This document shows positions 47,054 to 55,705 of a stretch of 64,000 bases of DNA, one piece after another. Under the pieces are notes generated by a model that was not told the DNA's origin, ran no database searches, and saw only the letters and a program-made list of their open reading frames with translations. How positions within the stretch are numbered: position 1 is the first letter of the stretch; every line of letters starts with the position of its first letter. The stretch is from the NCBI RefSeq assembly GCF_001423615.1, contig NZ_LMOU01000001.1, positions 1,105,310-1,169,309 on the forward strand, given 5' to 3'. This DNA comes from Microbacterium sp. Leaf159 (lineage in GTDB: Bacteria; Actinomycetota; Actinomycetes; Actinomycetales; Microbacteriaceae). The translations under genes were made by a program, and so were the position numbers.

Positions 47054-48820
47054 CTAGAGGTGCCGTTTCAGGCCGACGTGAGCGGTCTCGTACCCGAGTC
47101 GGGTGTAGAACGCGCGAGTCCGATCCCGCGCCTCGTCTGTGGTGATCTGCGACAGTTGCGCCCCTCGTGCACGGCCGAACTCGTGCGCCCACTCGAGCAT
47201 CGCGGCACCCAGTCCCTGTGACCGTTCCGCCGGCGCGACTCGCAGCCCCTCGATCTGCAGGCGGGTCGAACCACCGCGGGAGAGCCCCGGGATGACGGTC
47301 AGCTGCATGGTGGCGACGATACGATCGGCGCTGTCGCGAACGACCCCCAGATAGTTGGATGCATCGCGAGCGACCGCGCTGAAGCCTGCCTCATATCTCT
47401 CGAGCTCGACGCCCTCACGGTCTGAGCCGAACTGATCATCGGACAGCAGCGCTGCGATGGCCTCGATGTCATCACGGCTCGCACGCTCGAGCCGGAAGGT
47501 TCGCCCCGACACCTGCAACCGTCCACGCACCGAGGACCGCGCGTCCGCCTGCAACCTGGCGACGAGCAGGTCGAGCCAGCCGCCGACGTTCGTGCGAGCC
47601 TCAGCGGTGTCGGGATAGCGGCATCTCAGATGCAGACCGGACTCATCGAGGATGAACCACAGCATGACGCCGTCGGTGTCGGTCGCCGCGCTGACGTATT
47701 GCGCGTCGAGCCCGACGGAGTCGATCCGCACGGGGAGTCTGCGCAGGTCCAGCCACGAGATCGCGAACATTCCGGGAGCCACGGGCATGCCGCCCCACGG
47801 AGCGAGTACGTCTGCGAGCGGCCACGCACCGAGCTGCACAGCCTCCTTCACCGCGGCCGCTGCCGCGTGCGGTTCGGCGAGCTCCGATTCGAGGACGGAG
47901 TTGGTGATGAACCAGCCGACCGAGTCGTGCCAGTTGTCCTCGAAGCGACTGTGCACGGGAAAGACGGCTCGCAGCGCGGTGCCCGCCAACTCGCGGGTCA
48001 CCGCGGTCATCGCGACGACTGCGCGTGCGAGGGTCGAGACGCCGTCGTCACGGGCCTGCGCAGCGAACGCCGCGGCGTCGTCGACATCGAACACGTCGCG
48101 TACTTCCACGCGCTCACGATGCGGCTCGGGAGACCCCAGTGACAGCGGGAACTGCGGCATGACGCCGCCGCTGTCCGCGATAATGGCCTCCCACCGCTGA
48201 CGGACGCGATCGGGTGCGGCATCCCGATCCAGCAGTGCCTGCGTGTGCTCGACGAAGGCCGGCGCGTGAGCCTTCATCGGCTTTCCGCCGGCCTTCCCCG
48301 CGTCGAGCGCGGAGAGCAGGTCGCGCGCGATCACCAGCATCGACCACATGTCGACATGCGCGTGGTCCGCCGCGATCACCACCGTGAGCCCCGCAGCAGT
48401 CTCCAGCACGCACAGCCGGTGCGACGGACGTCGGTACGGCGAACACGCGGCATCGAGGATGTCCCGCAACGCGTCGTTGACCGCCTGACCGGGGCCCACC
48501 TCGTGCTCGACCCAGCTTCCGGGGCCGATCTCGATCTCGTGGAGCACCGGATCGCCATTAGCGCCCGGCGCGAATGCCGATCGCAGCGTTCCATGACGGG
48601 CGACGACAGCCAACCAGGCATCGGCGATCGATTCACGACGAGTCTGCGCAGGCAGCCGGAAGGACAACGCCATCCACGAGCCGGGTCGGTCACCGGCCCC
48701 GACATGGAGTCGCTGATCGAACGAGACAGGGAGGCGGCGCCCGAGCGCAGACGCGCTCACGTCGTACCCCCAGAGCCGTCCGAACGGGAGGCGGAGGTGC
48801 GTGACGTTGGTCAGTCGCAT
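47054..48820 (-). CDS. condensation-domain protein fused to GNAT acetyltransferase
   Basis: 588 aa. Residues 1 to about 425 resemble a stand-alone condensation (NRPS C / PapA-like) acyltransferase: PVSFDQRLHVGAGDRPGSWM, and an active-site motif DHAHVDM with H153 and D157 kept while the first His is Asp. Residues about 435-588 are a GNAT domain (LRVAPAERSQGLGAAMLEWA, TRAFYTRLGYETAHVGL). No carrier or adenylation gene is nearby. ATG at 48820 follows TAAGGT (48833-48828) by 7 nt. It could acylate then acetylate a small amine; this is inference. Confidence 0.85.
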   Translation of the reverse strand: MRLTNVTHLRLPFGRLWGYDVSASALGRRLPVSFDQRLHVGAGDRPGSWMALSFRLPAQTRRESIADAWLAVVARHGTLRSAFAPGANGDPVLHEIEIGPGSWVEHEVGPGQAVNDALRDILDAACSPYRRPSHRLCVLETAAGLTVVIAADHAHVDMWSMLVIARDLLSALDAGKAGGKPMKAHAPAFVEHTQALLDRDAAPDRVRQRWEAIIADSGGVMPQFPLSLGSPEPHRERVEVRDVFDVDDAAAFAAQARDDGVSTLARAVVAMTAVTRELAGTALRAVFPVHSRFEDNWHDSVGWFITNSVLESELAEPHAAAAAVKEAVQLGAWPLADVLAPWGGMPVAPGMFAISWLDLRRLPVRIDSVGLDAQYVSAATDTDGVMLWFILDESGLHLRCRYPDTAEARTNVGGWLDLLVARLQADARSSVRGRLQVSGRTFRLERASRDDIEAIAALLSDDQFGSDREGVELERYEAGFSAVARDASNYLGVVRDSADRIVATMQLTVIPGLSRGGSTRLQIEGLRVAPAERSQGLGAAMLEWAHEFGRARGAQLSQITTDEARDRTRAFYTRLGYETAHVGLKRHL

Positions 48821-48904
48821 GGGCAGTACCTTATCGGCCCCAGATAACCTGAAAACTCCACGACTGCCCGACCCGACGCGGTCAGTCACCGATCGAGGAG
48901 CCTG

Positions 48905-49684
48905 ATGCCCACTTTCGAGGTGCCCGGAGCCGAGCTGGCTGTGTCCTTGAGCGATGAAGGCGGACACCCGGTCGTGCAGCTGCATGGCCTCACATCGAGC
49001 CGCGCCCGTGACAGGGTGCTCAATCTCGATCTCGGCCGAGGACTCAGCGGCACTCGACTGCTGCGATACGACGCGCGCGGCCACGGTCGGTCGACCGGGC
49101 GGAAGGTCCCCGAGGACTATCGCTGGGAGAATCTCGCCGACGATCTTCTGCGAGTACTCGATCAGTGGTTCCCCGCCGAGCGCGTCCACGGAGTGGGACC
49201 GTCGATGGGCACCGCGACGCTCCTGCACGCGGCGACGATCGAGCCGGACCGCTTCTCCGGGCTCACACTCATGGTGCCGCCCACGGCGTGGGAGACCCGA
49301 CTCGATCAAGCCGAGATCTACCGAGCAGCGGCGGCGCTCATCGAATCCGACGGTGTGGAAGCATTCCTCGCCGGGTCGCGCGGAATGACACCGCCCCCTG
49401 CCGCTGTCGCCGCACCGGAGTCCTGGCCCGACATCGCCGATGCTCTTCTGCCGTCAGTCCTTCGCGGTGCAGGGCTCAGCGACCTGCCCACCCCTGACCT
49501 CATCGCGCGAATCAGTGTGCCGACGACGATCCTGGCGTGGGTGGACGATCCGGGCCACCCCTTGTCAACTGCGGAGCGCCTCGCCTCGCTGCTCCCGCAC
49601 GCGACACTGACGATCGCCCGCACGCCGGGAGACGTCGAAGCGTGGCCCGAGGTCTTGCGTCGCGACGTCGAGCGTCGCGGCTAG
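48905..49684 (+). CDS. alpha/beta hydrolase
   Basis: 259 aa. Oxyanion motif VQLHGLTSSRARD, then YDARGHGRSTGRK, and nucleophile elbow VGPSMGTATLLHAA with the Ser. A late acid lies in ILAWVDDPGHPL; the usual terminal His is less clear. Substrate unknown. GAGGAG lies 4 nt before the ATG. Divergent from the condensation-GNAT fusion gene, so the two may share a pathway. Confidence 0.9.
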   Translation: MPTFEVPGAELAVSLSDEGGHPVVQLHGLTSSRARDRVLNLDLGRGLSGTRLLRYDARGHGRSTGRKVPEDYRWENLADDLLRVLDQWFPAERVHGVGPSMGTATLLHAATIEPDRFSGLTLMVPPTAWETRLDQAEIYRAAAALIESDGVEAFLAGSRGMTPPPAAVAAPESWPDIADALLPSVLRGAGLSDLPTPDLIARISVPTTILAWVDDPGHPLSTAERLASLLPHATLTIARTPGDVEAWPEVLRRDVERRG

Positions 49685-49796
49685 GCGGGCTGTTCGCGCC
49701 GAGTTCGCTTGCGACTCCACGGCATCGCGATCATCGCTAGTCGAGGTCGATGCCGGTGCTGTCCTCGCTCAGACAGCGCAGTGATATCTTCATGCG

Positions 49797-50129
49797 GTGA
49801 GGCCAGAGTTCGGGGATGCCGCAAACGCGACCTTCGCCGTGAGCATCGTCGTGGACATGCCGATCACCAAGCTCCATGCGCTGGACGTCATCGCTTTCGT
49901 GGCCGACAGTGCCATCGCAGACGCACGAACGGCGTCTCCTCGGGTACCGCTTTCGCCCGACGCCTGGGCAGAGGTGCAGATACCACGCTTTGCCGATCCG
50001 CCGCCGATCGCCATCGACGTCTGCTCAGACGCAAGCTTCGATGTCGCGCGCGCTGCCGCCGACCGCCTTGCGGACGCATTGGCGCAGGTCGGCTGGATCG
50101 TGCGCACTCGACGGAGCGACGAGATCTGA
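49797..50129 (+). CDS. hypothetical protein
   Basis: 110 aa, starting MRPEFGDAANATFAVSIVVD and ending RRSDEI. It has mixed alpha/beta character with no membrane segment or signal, and no family recognised. The GTG start is supported by TATCTT (49785-49790) ending 6 nt upstream, the leaderless arrangement found across the window. Isolated between an alpha/beta hydrolase and ychF. Confidence 0.65.
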   Translation: MRPEFGDAANATFAVSIVVDMPITKLHALDVIAFVADSAIADARTASPRVPLSPDAWAEVQIPRFADPPPIAIDVCSDASFDVARAAADRLADALAQVGWIVRTRRSDEI

Positions 50130-50192
50130 TTCGTGACCCGCGGCTTCATGCGAGACATACCCGATCGCCTCAGCACTCTGGCATGGCCCCGC

Positions 50193-51266
50193 TCAGTTGT
50201 TGAAGCGGAACTCCACGACGTCGCCGTCCTTCATGACGTAGTCCTTGCCCTCGAGGCGTGCCTTGCCCTTGGAGCGGGCTTCGACGACGGAGCCGGTCTC
50301 GACGAGGTCGTCGAACGACACGATCTCGGCCTTGATGAAGCCCTTCTCGAAGTCGGTGTGGATGACACCCGCGGCCTGCGGAGCCTTCGACCCCTTGGGG
50401 ATCGTCCAGGCGCGTGCTTCCTTGGGACCTGCCGTGAGGTACGTCTGCAGACCGAGCGTGTCGAAGCCGATGCGAGCGAGCTGGTCGAGACCCGACTCGT
50501 CCTGACCTGTCGACGCGAGAAGCTCTGCGGCGTCCTCGGGGTCGAGGTCGATCAGCTCGGACTCGATCTTCGCGTCGAGGAAGATCGCCTTGGCCGGGGC
50601 GACGAGTGCCGCGAGCTCCGCCTTGCGGGAATCGTCGGTGAGCACGCCCTCATCGACGTTGAAGACGAAGATGACGGGCTTGGCCGTCAGCAGGCCCAGT
50701 TCGCGGATCGGCGTCAGGTCGATGCCTGCGACCGACAGCAGCACGCCGCGCTCCAGAGCATCCTTCGCTGCGGTCGCGGTCTCGAGCACGACCGGCTCGA
50801 TCTTCTTGCCGCGGACTTCCTTCTCGTAACGGGTGATCGCCTTGTCGACCGTCTCGAGGTCCGCGAGCATCAGCTCCGCGTTGATCGTCTCCATGTCGGA
50901 CGCAGGGTTGACGGCGCCGTCGACGTGCACGACGTCGTCGTCGGCGAAGCCGCGGACGACCTGAGCGATGGCATCCGCCTCGCGGATGTTCGCGAGGAAC
51001 TTGTTGCCGAGTCCCTCACCCTCACTCGCGCCGCGCACGATTCCGGCGATGTCGACGAACGACACAGCCGCGGGAAGGATGCGCTCGCTGCCGAAGATCT
51101 CGGCGAGCTTGTCGAGACGCGGATCGGGCAGGTTCACCACCCCGACGTTCGGCTCGATCGTCGCGAACGGATAGTTCGCCGCGAGCACGTCGTTCTTGGT
51201 CAGAGCGTTGAAGAGGGTGGACTTGCCGACATTGGGCAGGCCGACGATTCCGATAGTGAGAGCCAC
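50193..51266 (-). CDS. ychF: redox-regulated ATPase YchF (Obg family)
   Basis: 357 aa. G1 GLPNVGKSTLF at 9-19, G3 VDIAGIVRGASEGEGLGNKF, a helical insert and a C-terminal TGS domain (AWTIPKGSKAPQAAGVIHTD). It prefers ATP over GTP and binds ribosomes. The GTG start follows TAGACT (51280-51275) by 8 nt, with no Shine-Dalgarno. Confidence 0.96.
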   Translation of the reverse strand: MALTIGIVGLPNVGKSTLFNALTKNDVLAANYPFATIEPNVGVVNLPDPRLDKLAEIFGSERILPAAVSFVDIAGIVRGASEGEGLGNKFLANIREADAIAQVVRGFADDDVVHVDGAVNPASDMETINAELMLADLETVDKAITRYEKEVRGKKIEPVVLETATAAKDALERGVLLSVAGIDLTPIRELGLLTAKPVIFVFNVDEGVLTDDSRKAELAALVAPAKAIFLDAKIESELIDLDPEDAAELLASTGQDESGLDQLARIGFDTLGLQTYLTAGPKEARAWTIPKGSKAPQAAGVIHTDFEKGFIKAEIVSFDDLVETGSVVEARSKGKARLEGKDYVMKDGDVVEFRFNN

Positions 51267-51324
51267 GGGGGTCGAGTCTACCTGTCGCGGATGCTCCGCC
51301 CCTGCGGAATGCCGGATCAGCCGG

Positions 51325-52074
51325 TCAGTCGCGCACTGCGCGGAACACGTGCGTGACGTAGGGAAGATCGATCGTCGAGTCCCCGTCGAGCCCGAGCTCG
51401 TCGAACAGTGCGTCCATCTGGTGCGTGATCTCCGCTCGCTCGTCCGCGGACGCAGCGATGAGATAGCTGCGCGAGCGCGCCATCTGGTGCAGTTGAGTAC
51501 GCGTCACCGGACGGGTCCACTCCCAGCGCTGCGTCTCGACCCTGCCGAAGGGCGCGGAGATGCGCGGGCCTTCGGATTCGGGACCGTTGACCATGTTCTC
51601 GGCAGGGCTGCTGTGCATGACATCGGTGAGCCGCCGCACCCACTCGGTGCTCTCGTCACGGATGTTCCAGATGAGACCCAGCACTCCCCCGCTGCGGACG
51701 ACTCGCCCCAGCTCCGCGGACGCGGCGATCGGCTCCACCCAGTGCCACGCCTGGCCGAGAGTCACCGCATCGAGGCTCGAGTCCGGCAGGGGCATCCGCT
51801 CTGCGGATCCCTGGAAGGTGGGCACTCCGGGAACGCTCTGTTGCAGCGCGGCGAGCATCTCCGCATCCGGATCCACGGCGACGACCTCCGCACCCGGCGC
51901 ATGACCGAGCACCCGAGTGAGCTTTCCGGTGCCCGCGCCGACATCGGCGATGCGGCGCGAATCGGCCGGCATCCGCTCGAGCATCCACGCGACCGCCTCG
52001 AAGGGATACTCGGGCCTTCCGGCCTCCTAGTTCGCCGCCTCCGCGCCGAAGGATGTCGCCCTGTCTGCACTCAT
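51325..52074 (-). pseudogene. class I methyltransferase interrupted by an in-frame TAG
   Basis: A continuous minus-strand frame starts at ATG 52074 with MSADRATSFGAEAAN, then TAG (52029-52027), then EAGRPEYPFEAVAWMLERMP and the SAM domain (IADVGAGTGKLTRVL, VAVDPDAEMLAAL). The family motif is NYxxxRPxYP, so TAG replaces the expected Tyr (TAC or TAT). TAGGCT (52086-52081) ends 6 nt before the ATG. The part from 51984 down could still be made as a 219-aa protein lacking the N-terminal helix. Read as a nonsense-mutated gene or a sequencing error. Confidence 0.8.
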
Positions 52075-52133
52075 ATCGCCAGCCTACGGCGAGTCCTCCT
52101 CGAGCGTCATCGACACCGGGAGAGAGTGGAACC

Positions 52134-52727
52134 GTGCCACTGGACTTCACCGCGATCGACTTCGAAACCGCGAACTCCAGCCCCGCCTCGGCCTGCTCCG
52201 TCGGACTCGTCCGCGTGCGCGACGGCCAGGTCGTCGCCACGGCAGGATGGCTGATCCGCCCACCCGCCGGCCACGACGAGTTCCAGGAGTGGAACACCAA
52301 GATCCACGGCATCCGCGCGCAGGACGTCGTCTCGGCCGCCACCTGGGCGGACCAGTTCGATCGTCTGTGCGCCTTCGCCGGTGCTGACGTGCTGGTCGCC
52401 CACAACGCGGGCTTCGACCTGAACGTCCTGCGCCGCGCATCCGAGGCCACCGGCGGCGACTGCCCTCCCTACCGTTCGCTGTGCAGCCTGCAGGTCGCAC
52501 GCAAGACCTACGAGCTCGAGTCCTACCGTCTCCCCAAGGCCGCCGAGGCCGCGGGCTTCACCGGCTTCTCCCACCACGATGCGCTCGCAGACGCCCTCGC
52601 CTGCGCCCACATCATCATGGATGCCGCACGCCGACACGATGCCGCGGACGTGTTCGCCCTCGCCGCAGCGCTCCGGCTGCGAGTGACCGAACCCGTCGTC
52701 GCCACCCCGGAGCGCGCTGTCGCCTGA
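52134..52727 (+). CDS. DnaQ-like 3'-5' exonuclease
   Basis: 197-aa DEDDh exonuclease. ExoI FTAIDFETANSS (D9, E11), ExoII VAHNAGFDLNVLRR, ExoIII FSHHDALADALACA. Similar to the epsilon-subunit and RNase T group, used in proofreading or DNA/RNA trimming. GTG at 52134 with GAGAGT ending 6 nt upstream. Confidence 0.93.
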   Translation: MPLDFTAIDFETANSSPASACSVGLVRVRDGQVVATAGWLIRPPAGHDEFQEWNTKIHGIRAQDVVSAATWADQFDRLCAFAGADVLVAHNAGFDLNVLRRASEATGGDCPPYRSLCSLQVARKTYELESYRLPKAAEAAGFTGFSHHDALADALACAHIIMDAARRHDAADVFALAAALRLRVTEPVVATPERAVA

Positions 52728-52771
52728 GTCGCAGCGGACGAATGTCCGTGGCCGAGCGCATCATGGAGCAC

Positions 52772-54067
52772 ATGGATGCTCTGACGATGGTTCTGCTGCT
52801 GGCCGCCCTGGTGGCCGGCGCTGCGGTGGGCTGGTTCCTCCGTGCCTCGCGAGGCGCTGCCGACCTCGCCCGAGCGCAGGCCGAGCTCGCGGCCGCGAGA
52901 GACGACCGCGATCGGCAGTACGACCTGTACCGGGATGCCGTCGAGCACGCCAGACTCGAGCAGCGCGCCGAGGCGCAGCGGGTGCAGCAGCAGAACGCCG
53001 TGCTCACGGCACTCGCACCCGTGCGCGAGAGCCTGCAGCAGATGCAGCAGAAGGTGTCCGCGATCGAGCAGGAGCGTCATGCGCAGTTCGGCTCGCTCGC
53101 CGAGCAGCTCCGGCGCGCACAGGAGTCCGATGAAGCTCTGCGTGCGACGACGGAATCGCTCGCCGGCGCGCTCAAGTCGACCGCCACGCGAGGCGTGTGG
53201 GGCGAGACGCAGCTTCGCCGCGTCGTCGAGGCCGCTGGTTTGACCCGGCACGTGGATTTCGATCTCCAGTCGACCATCTCGTCCGACCACGGTCAGGGCC
53301 GCCCCGACATGGTGATCCGTCTGGCGGGAGGCACGTCGATCGCGGTCGACGCGAAGGTTCCGCTGGATGCCTATCTCGAGGCCTCCGCGCTGCCGATCGG
53401 CGACGCCCATGAAGCGCAGCGCCGGGTGCACATGCAGAAGCACGTCAAGGCGGTGCGTGCCCATATCGACGCTCTCGCCAAGAAGGCGTACTGGTCGGGG
53501 CTCGACGCGAGCCCTGAATTCGTCATCTGCTTCCTGCCGAGCGAGTCGCTGCTGGCTGCGGCCATCGACGAGGACCCGACTCTGCTCGACTACGCCTTCA
53601 GTAAGAGGGTCGCCCTCGCGTCCCCCGTGAACCTGTGGGCGGTGCTGAAGACCGTCGCCTACACCTGGACGCAGCAGGAGGTATCCACCGAGGCACGGTC
53701 TCTGCTGAACCTCGGCACCCAGCTGTACGACCGACTGGGCGTGCTCGCCGGTCACGCCGACGACCTCCGTCGAGCGCTCGAACGCACCGTCGACAGCTAC
53801 AACCGCTTCGCGGGCTCACTCGAGAGCAGAGTGCTCGTGACGGCGCGGCAGTTCCCGGGCATCAGCGCGACGACTCTCGACTCCGCTCCCCCGACGATCA
53901 CTGCGCAGACGCGCAGGTTCACGGCCGAGGAGCTCGTCGAGAACTCGGAACAGCACGACCCGGGGCTTCTGGCCGACGTCGGCGAGATCCGGTCGCGCCT
54001 CACCGGTCACGACGCAGCGGACCCTACGTCCCCCGAATCGAACGGATCCGAGACGCTGAGAGGCTGA
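52772..54067 (+). CDS. rmuC: RmuC-family DNA recombination protein
   Basis: 431 aa. One N-terminal helix (about 6-23) anchors it, followed by a coiled coil (about 30-130) and the RmuC nuclease-like domain (GVWGETQLRRVVEAAGL, DMVIRLAGGTSIAVDAKVPL, FVICFLPSESLLAAAID). ATG 52772 is preferred over 52742 because CATCAT ends 7 nt upstream. Confidence 0.92.
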   Translation: MDALTMVLLLAALVAGAAVGWFLRASRGAADLARAQAELAAARDDRDRQYDLYRDAVEHARLEQRAEAQRVQQQNAVLTALAPVRESLQQMQQKVSAIEQERHAQFGSLAEQLRRAQESDEALRATTESLAGALKSTATRGVWGETQLRRVVEAAGLTRHVDFDLQSTISSDHGQGRPDMVIRLAGGTSIAVDAKVPLDAYLEASALPIGDAHEAQRRVHMQKHVKAVRAHIDALAKKAYWSGLDASPEFVICFLPSESLLAAAIDEDPTLLDYAFSKRVALASPVNLWAVLKTVAYTWTQQEVSTEARSLLNLGTQLYDRLGVLAGHADDLRRALERTVDSYNRFAGSLESRVLVTARQFPGISATTLDSAPPTITAQTRRFTAEELVENSEQHDPGLLADVGEIRSRLTGHDAADPTSPESNGSETLRG

Positions 54068-54077
54068 GGGGCTGAGC

Positions 54078-54377
54078 TCAGGCGATGCCGGGCACGCCGC
54101 TGAGCAGCAGGATGACCAGGCCGCTCGTCACGACGAACGCGCCGATCATCCACCAGGAGCTGAGTTCGTGCCCGTCGTCGAGGCGCTTGCGAAAGAGCAC
54201 GTCTGCGCGGCGAGCCGGATCTGTGGCGGCCGGAGCCTTGGCCACCGGCACGGCCGGCGCACCGGATGCGATCGGCATCCCTGCCTCGTCGACCTTGACA
54301 CGCATGATGCGGCCGGTGCTCGTCGTGACGATCTTGGTCGGCGCGGCTTTTGAGCCACTCGTGTGCTGCGTTGTCAT
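54078..54377 (-). CDS. small hypothetical membrane protein
   Basis: 99 aa: a basic, Thr-rich N-terminus, a Pro/Ala-rich linker and one C-terminal helix (WWMIGAFVVTSGLVILLLSG). No family recognised. AGGAGGG lies 6-8 nt before the ATG at 54377, which rejects the upstream in-frame ATG. Convergent with rmuC. Confidence 0.78.
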   Translation of the reverse strand: MTTQHTSGSKAAPTKIVTTSTGRIMRVKVDEAGMPIASGAPAVPVAKAPAATDPARRADVLFRKRLDDGHELSSWWMIGAFVVTSGLVILLLSGVPGIA

Positions 54378-54535
54378 CGGTCTGCCCTCCTGTGCCTGCG
54401 GTGCCTGGCGGCTCCGTCGACGGCGACAAATCCAGTGACAATTGTGACACGGCAACGCACGAATGCCGGGCCCAGCACTCCACGGAGCGGTACCGGGTCG
54501 GTAACGATGGCCCCCGAGCGCTCAGCCGACCGGCG

Positions 54536-55522
54536 TCAGAGCCACTTCGAGACGAGGTGCTCCGAGGCGATCCTGCGCAGCGTTCCCGAGGCACCGCGCA
54601 GCACGACGCTCTCGGTGTAGATGTAGCCGCCCTCGCGACGCACACCGGCGACGAGCTGCCCGTCCGTGACGCCGGTCGCGACGAAGATCGTGTTGTCCCC
54701 TCGCACCAGGTCGTCGGCCTCGTACACCTTGTCCATGTCGAGCCCCGCATCGATACCGCGCTGTCGCTCGTCATCGTCGCGCGGCCAGAGGCGCCCCTGA
54801 ATGTGACCGCCGAGCGCCTTGATGGCACAGGCCGTGACGATGCCCTCCGGGCTGCCTCCGACGCCGACGCACATGTCGGTGCGAGCGGCATGACGCGCAG
54901 CGTTGATGCCGCCGGCGACGTCGCCGTCGCTCATCAGGCGCGTCCCCGCTCCGGCATCCCGGATCTCCTGGATCAGCTTCTCGTGACGAGGGCGGTTGAG
55001 CACCGAGACGACGATCTCGTCGACGGGTTTGCCGAGCGCGCCGGCGAGCTTGCGGATGTTCTCGCCGATCGGAAGGCGGATGTCGACCACTCCGACGCCG
55101 GCGGGGCCCGTCACGAGCTTGTCCATGTAGAACACGCTGGATGCGTCGAGCATCGACCCCCGGTCGGAGACGGCGATCACGGAAAGAGCGTTCTGGCGTC
55201 CCGCCGCGGTGAGCGAGGTGCCGTCGATCGGGTCCACGGCGATGTCGCACTGCGGCCCGGTGCCGGTGCCGACCTCTTCGCCGTTGAACAGCATCGGTGC
55301 GTTGTCCTTCTCGCCTTCGCCGATCACGACACGCCCCTGGAACGCGACCGTGCCGAGGAACGCGCGCATCGCGTCGACCGCTGCGCCGTCTGCAGCTTCC
55401 TTCGCGCCTCGACCGATGAACGGGACGGCGCGGATCGCGGCTGCCTCAGTGGCCCGCACCAGCTCCATCGCGAGGTTTCGATCGGGACGAAGAGGGCTGA
55501 GATCCGCTGTAAGACTAACCAT
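54536..55522 (-). CDS. glpX: class II fructose-1,6-bisphosphatase
   Basis: 328 aa; gluconeogenic enzyme, metal dependent. Motifs: VIGEGEKDNAPMLFNGEEV, DIAVDPIDGTSLTAAGRQN (metal-binding Asp), GVGGSPEGIVTACAIKALGG. ATG 55522 has TAGGCT (55534-55529) 6 nt upstream and no Shine-Dalgarno. Divergent from fba, with a palindrome between. Confidence 0.97.
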   Translation of the reverse strand: MVSLTADLSPLRPDRNLAMELVRATEAAAIRAVPFIGRGAKEAADGAAVDAMRAFLGTVAFQGRVVIGEGEKDNAPMLFNGEEVGTGTGPQCDIAVDPIDGTSLTAAGRQNALSVIAVSDRGSMLDASSVFYMDKLVTGPAGVGVVDIRLPIGENIRKLAGALGKPVDEIVVSVLNRPRHEKLIQEIRDAGAGTRLMSDGDVAGGINAARHAARTDMCVGVGGSPEGIVTACAIKALGGHIQGRLWPRDDDERQRGIDAGLDMDKVYEADDLVRGDNTIFVATGVTDGQLVAGVRREGGYIYTESVVLRGASGTLRRIASEHLVSKWL

Positions 55523-55584
55523 GCGGTCAGCCTAGCCATCGCGACGTCGTCAACCGGGGTGTTTTCGCGTAGCAAAGTCCGAAG

Positions 55585-55596
55585 GAATCGCGATTC
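55585..55596. promoter_or_regulatory. palindrome between glpX and fba
   Basis: GAATCGCGATTC, a perfect 12-bp palindrome, lies about 63 bp upstream of glpX and 110 bp upstream of fba in the 183-bp divergent region. It may serve as a shared operator for the glycolysis/gluconeogenesis pair. No binding protein is evident. Confidence 0.4.
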
Positions 55597-55705
55597 TTAA
55601 CGTGAGCGCAGGAGCCCGATGGCCCCCTCGCCTCACCGCCGGAAACCGAGAGCCAGCCCCGATAGAGTGACTGCTGTCCCGGCTTCCCCAATCGCAGGAG
55701 TTCTC

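Noticed and set aside
52027..52029. TAG read as pyrrolysine
   Set aside because: No pyl genes or insertion element seen, and the lost residue is a Tyr in relatives. Nonsense change or sequence error is simpler.
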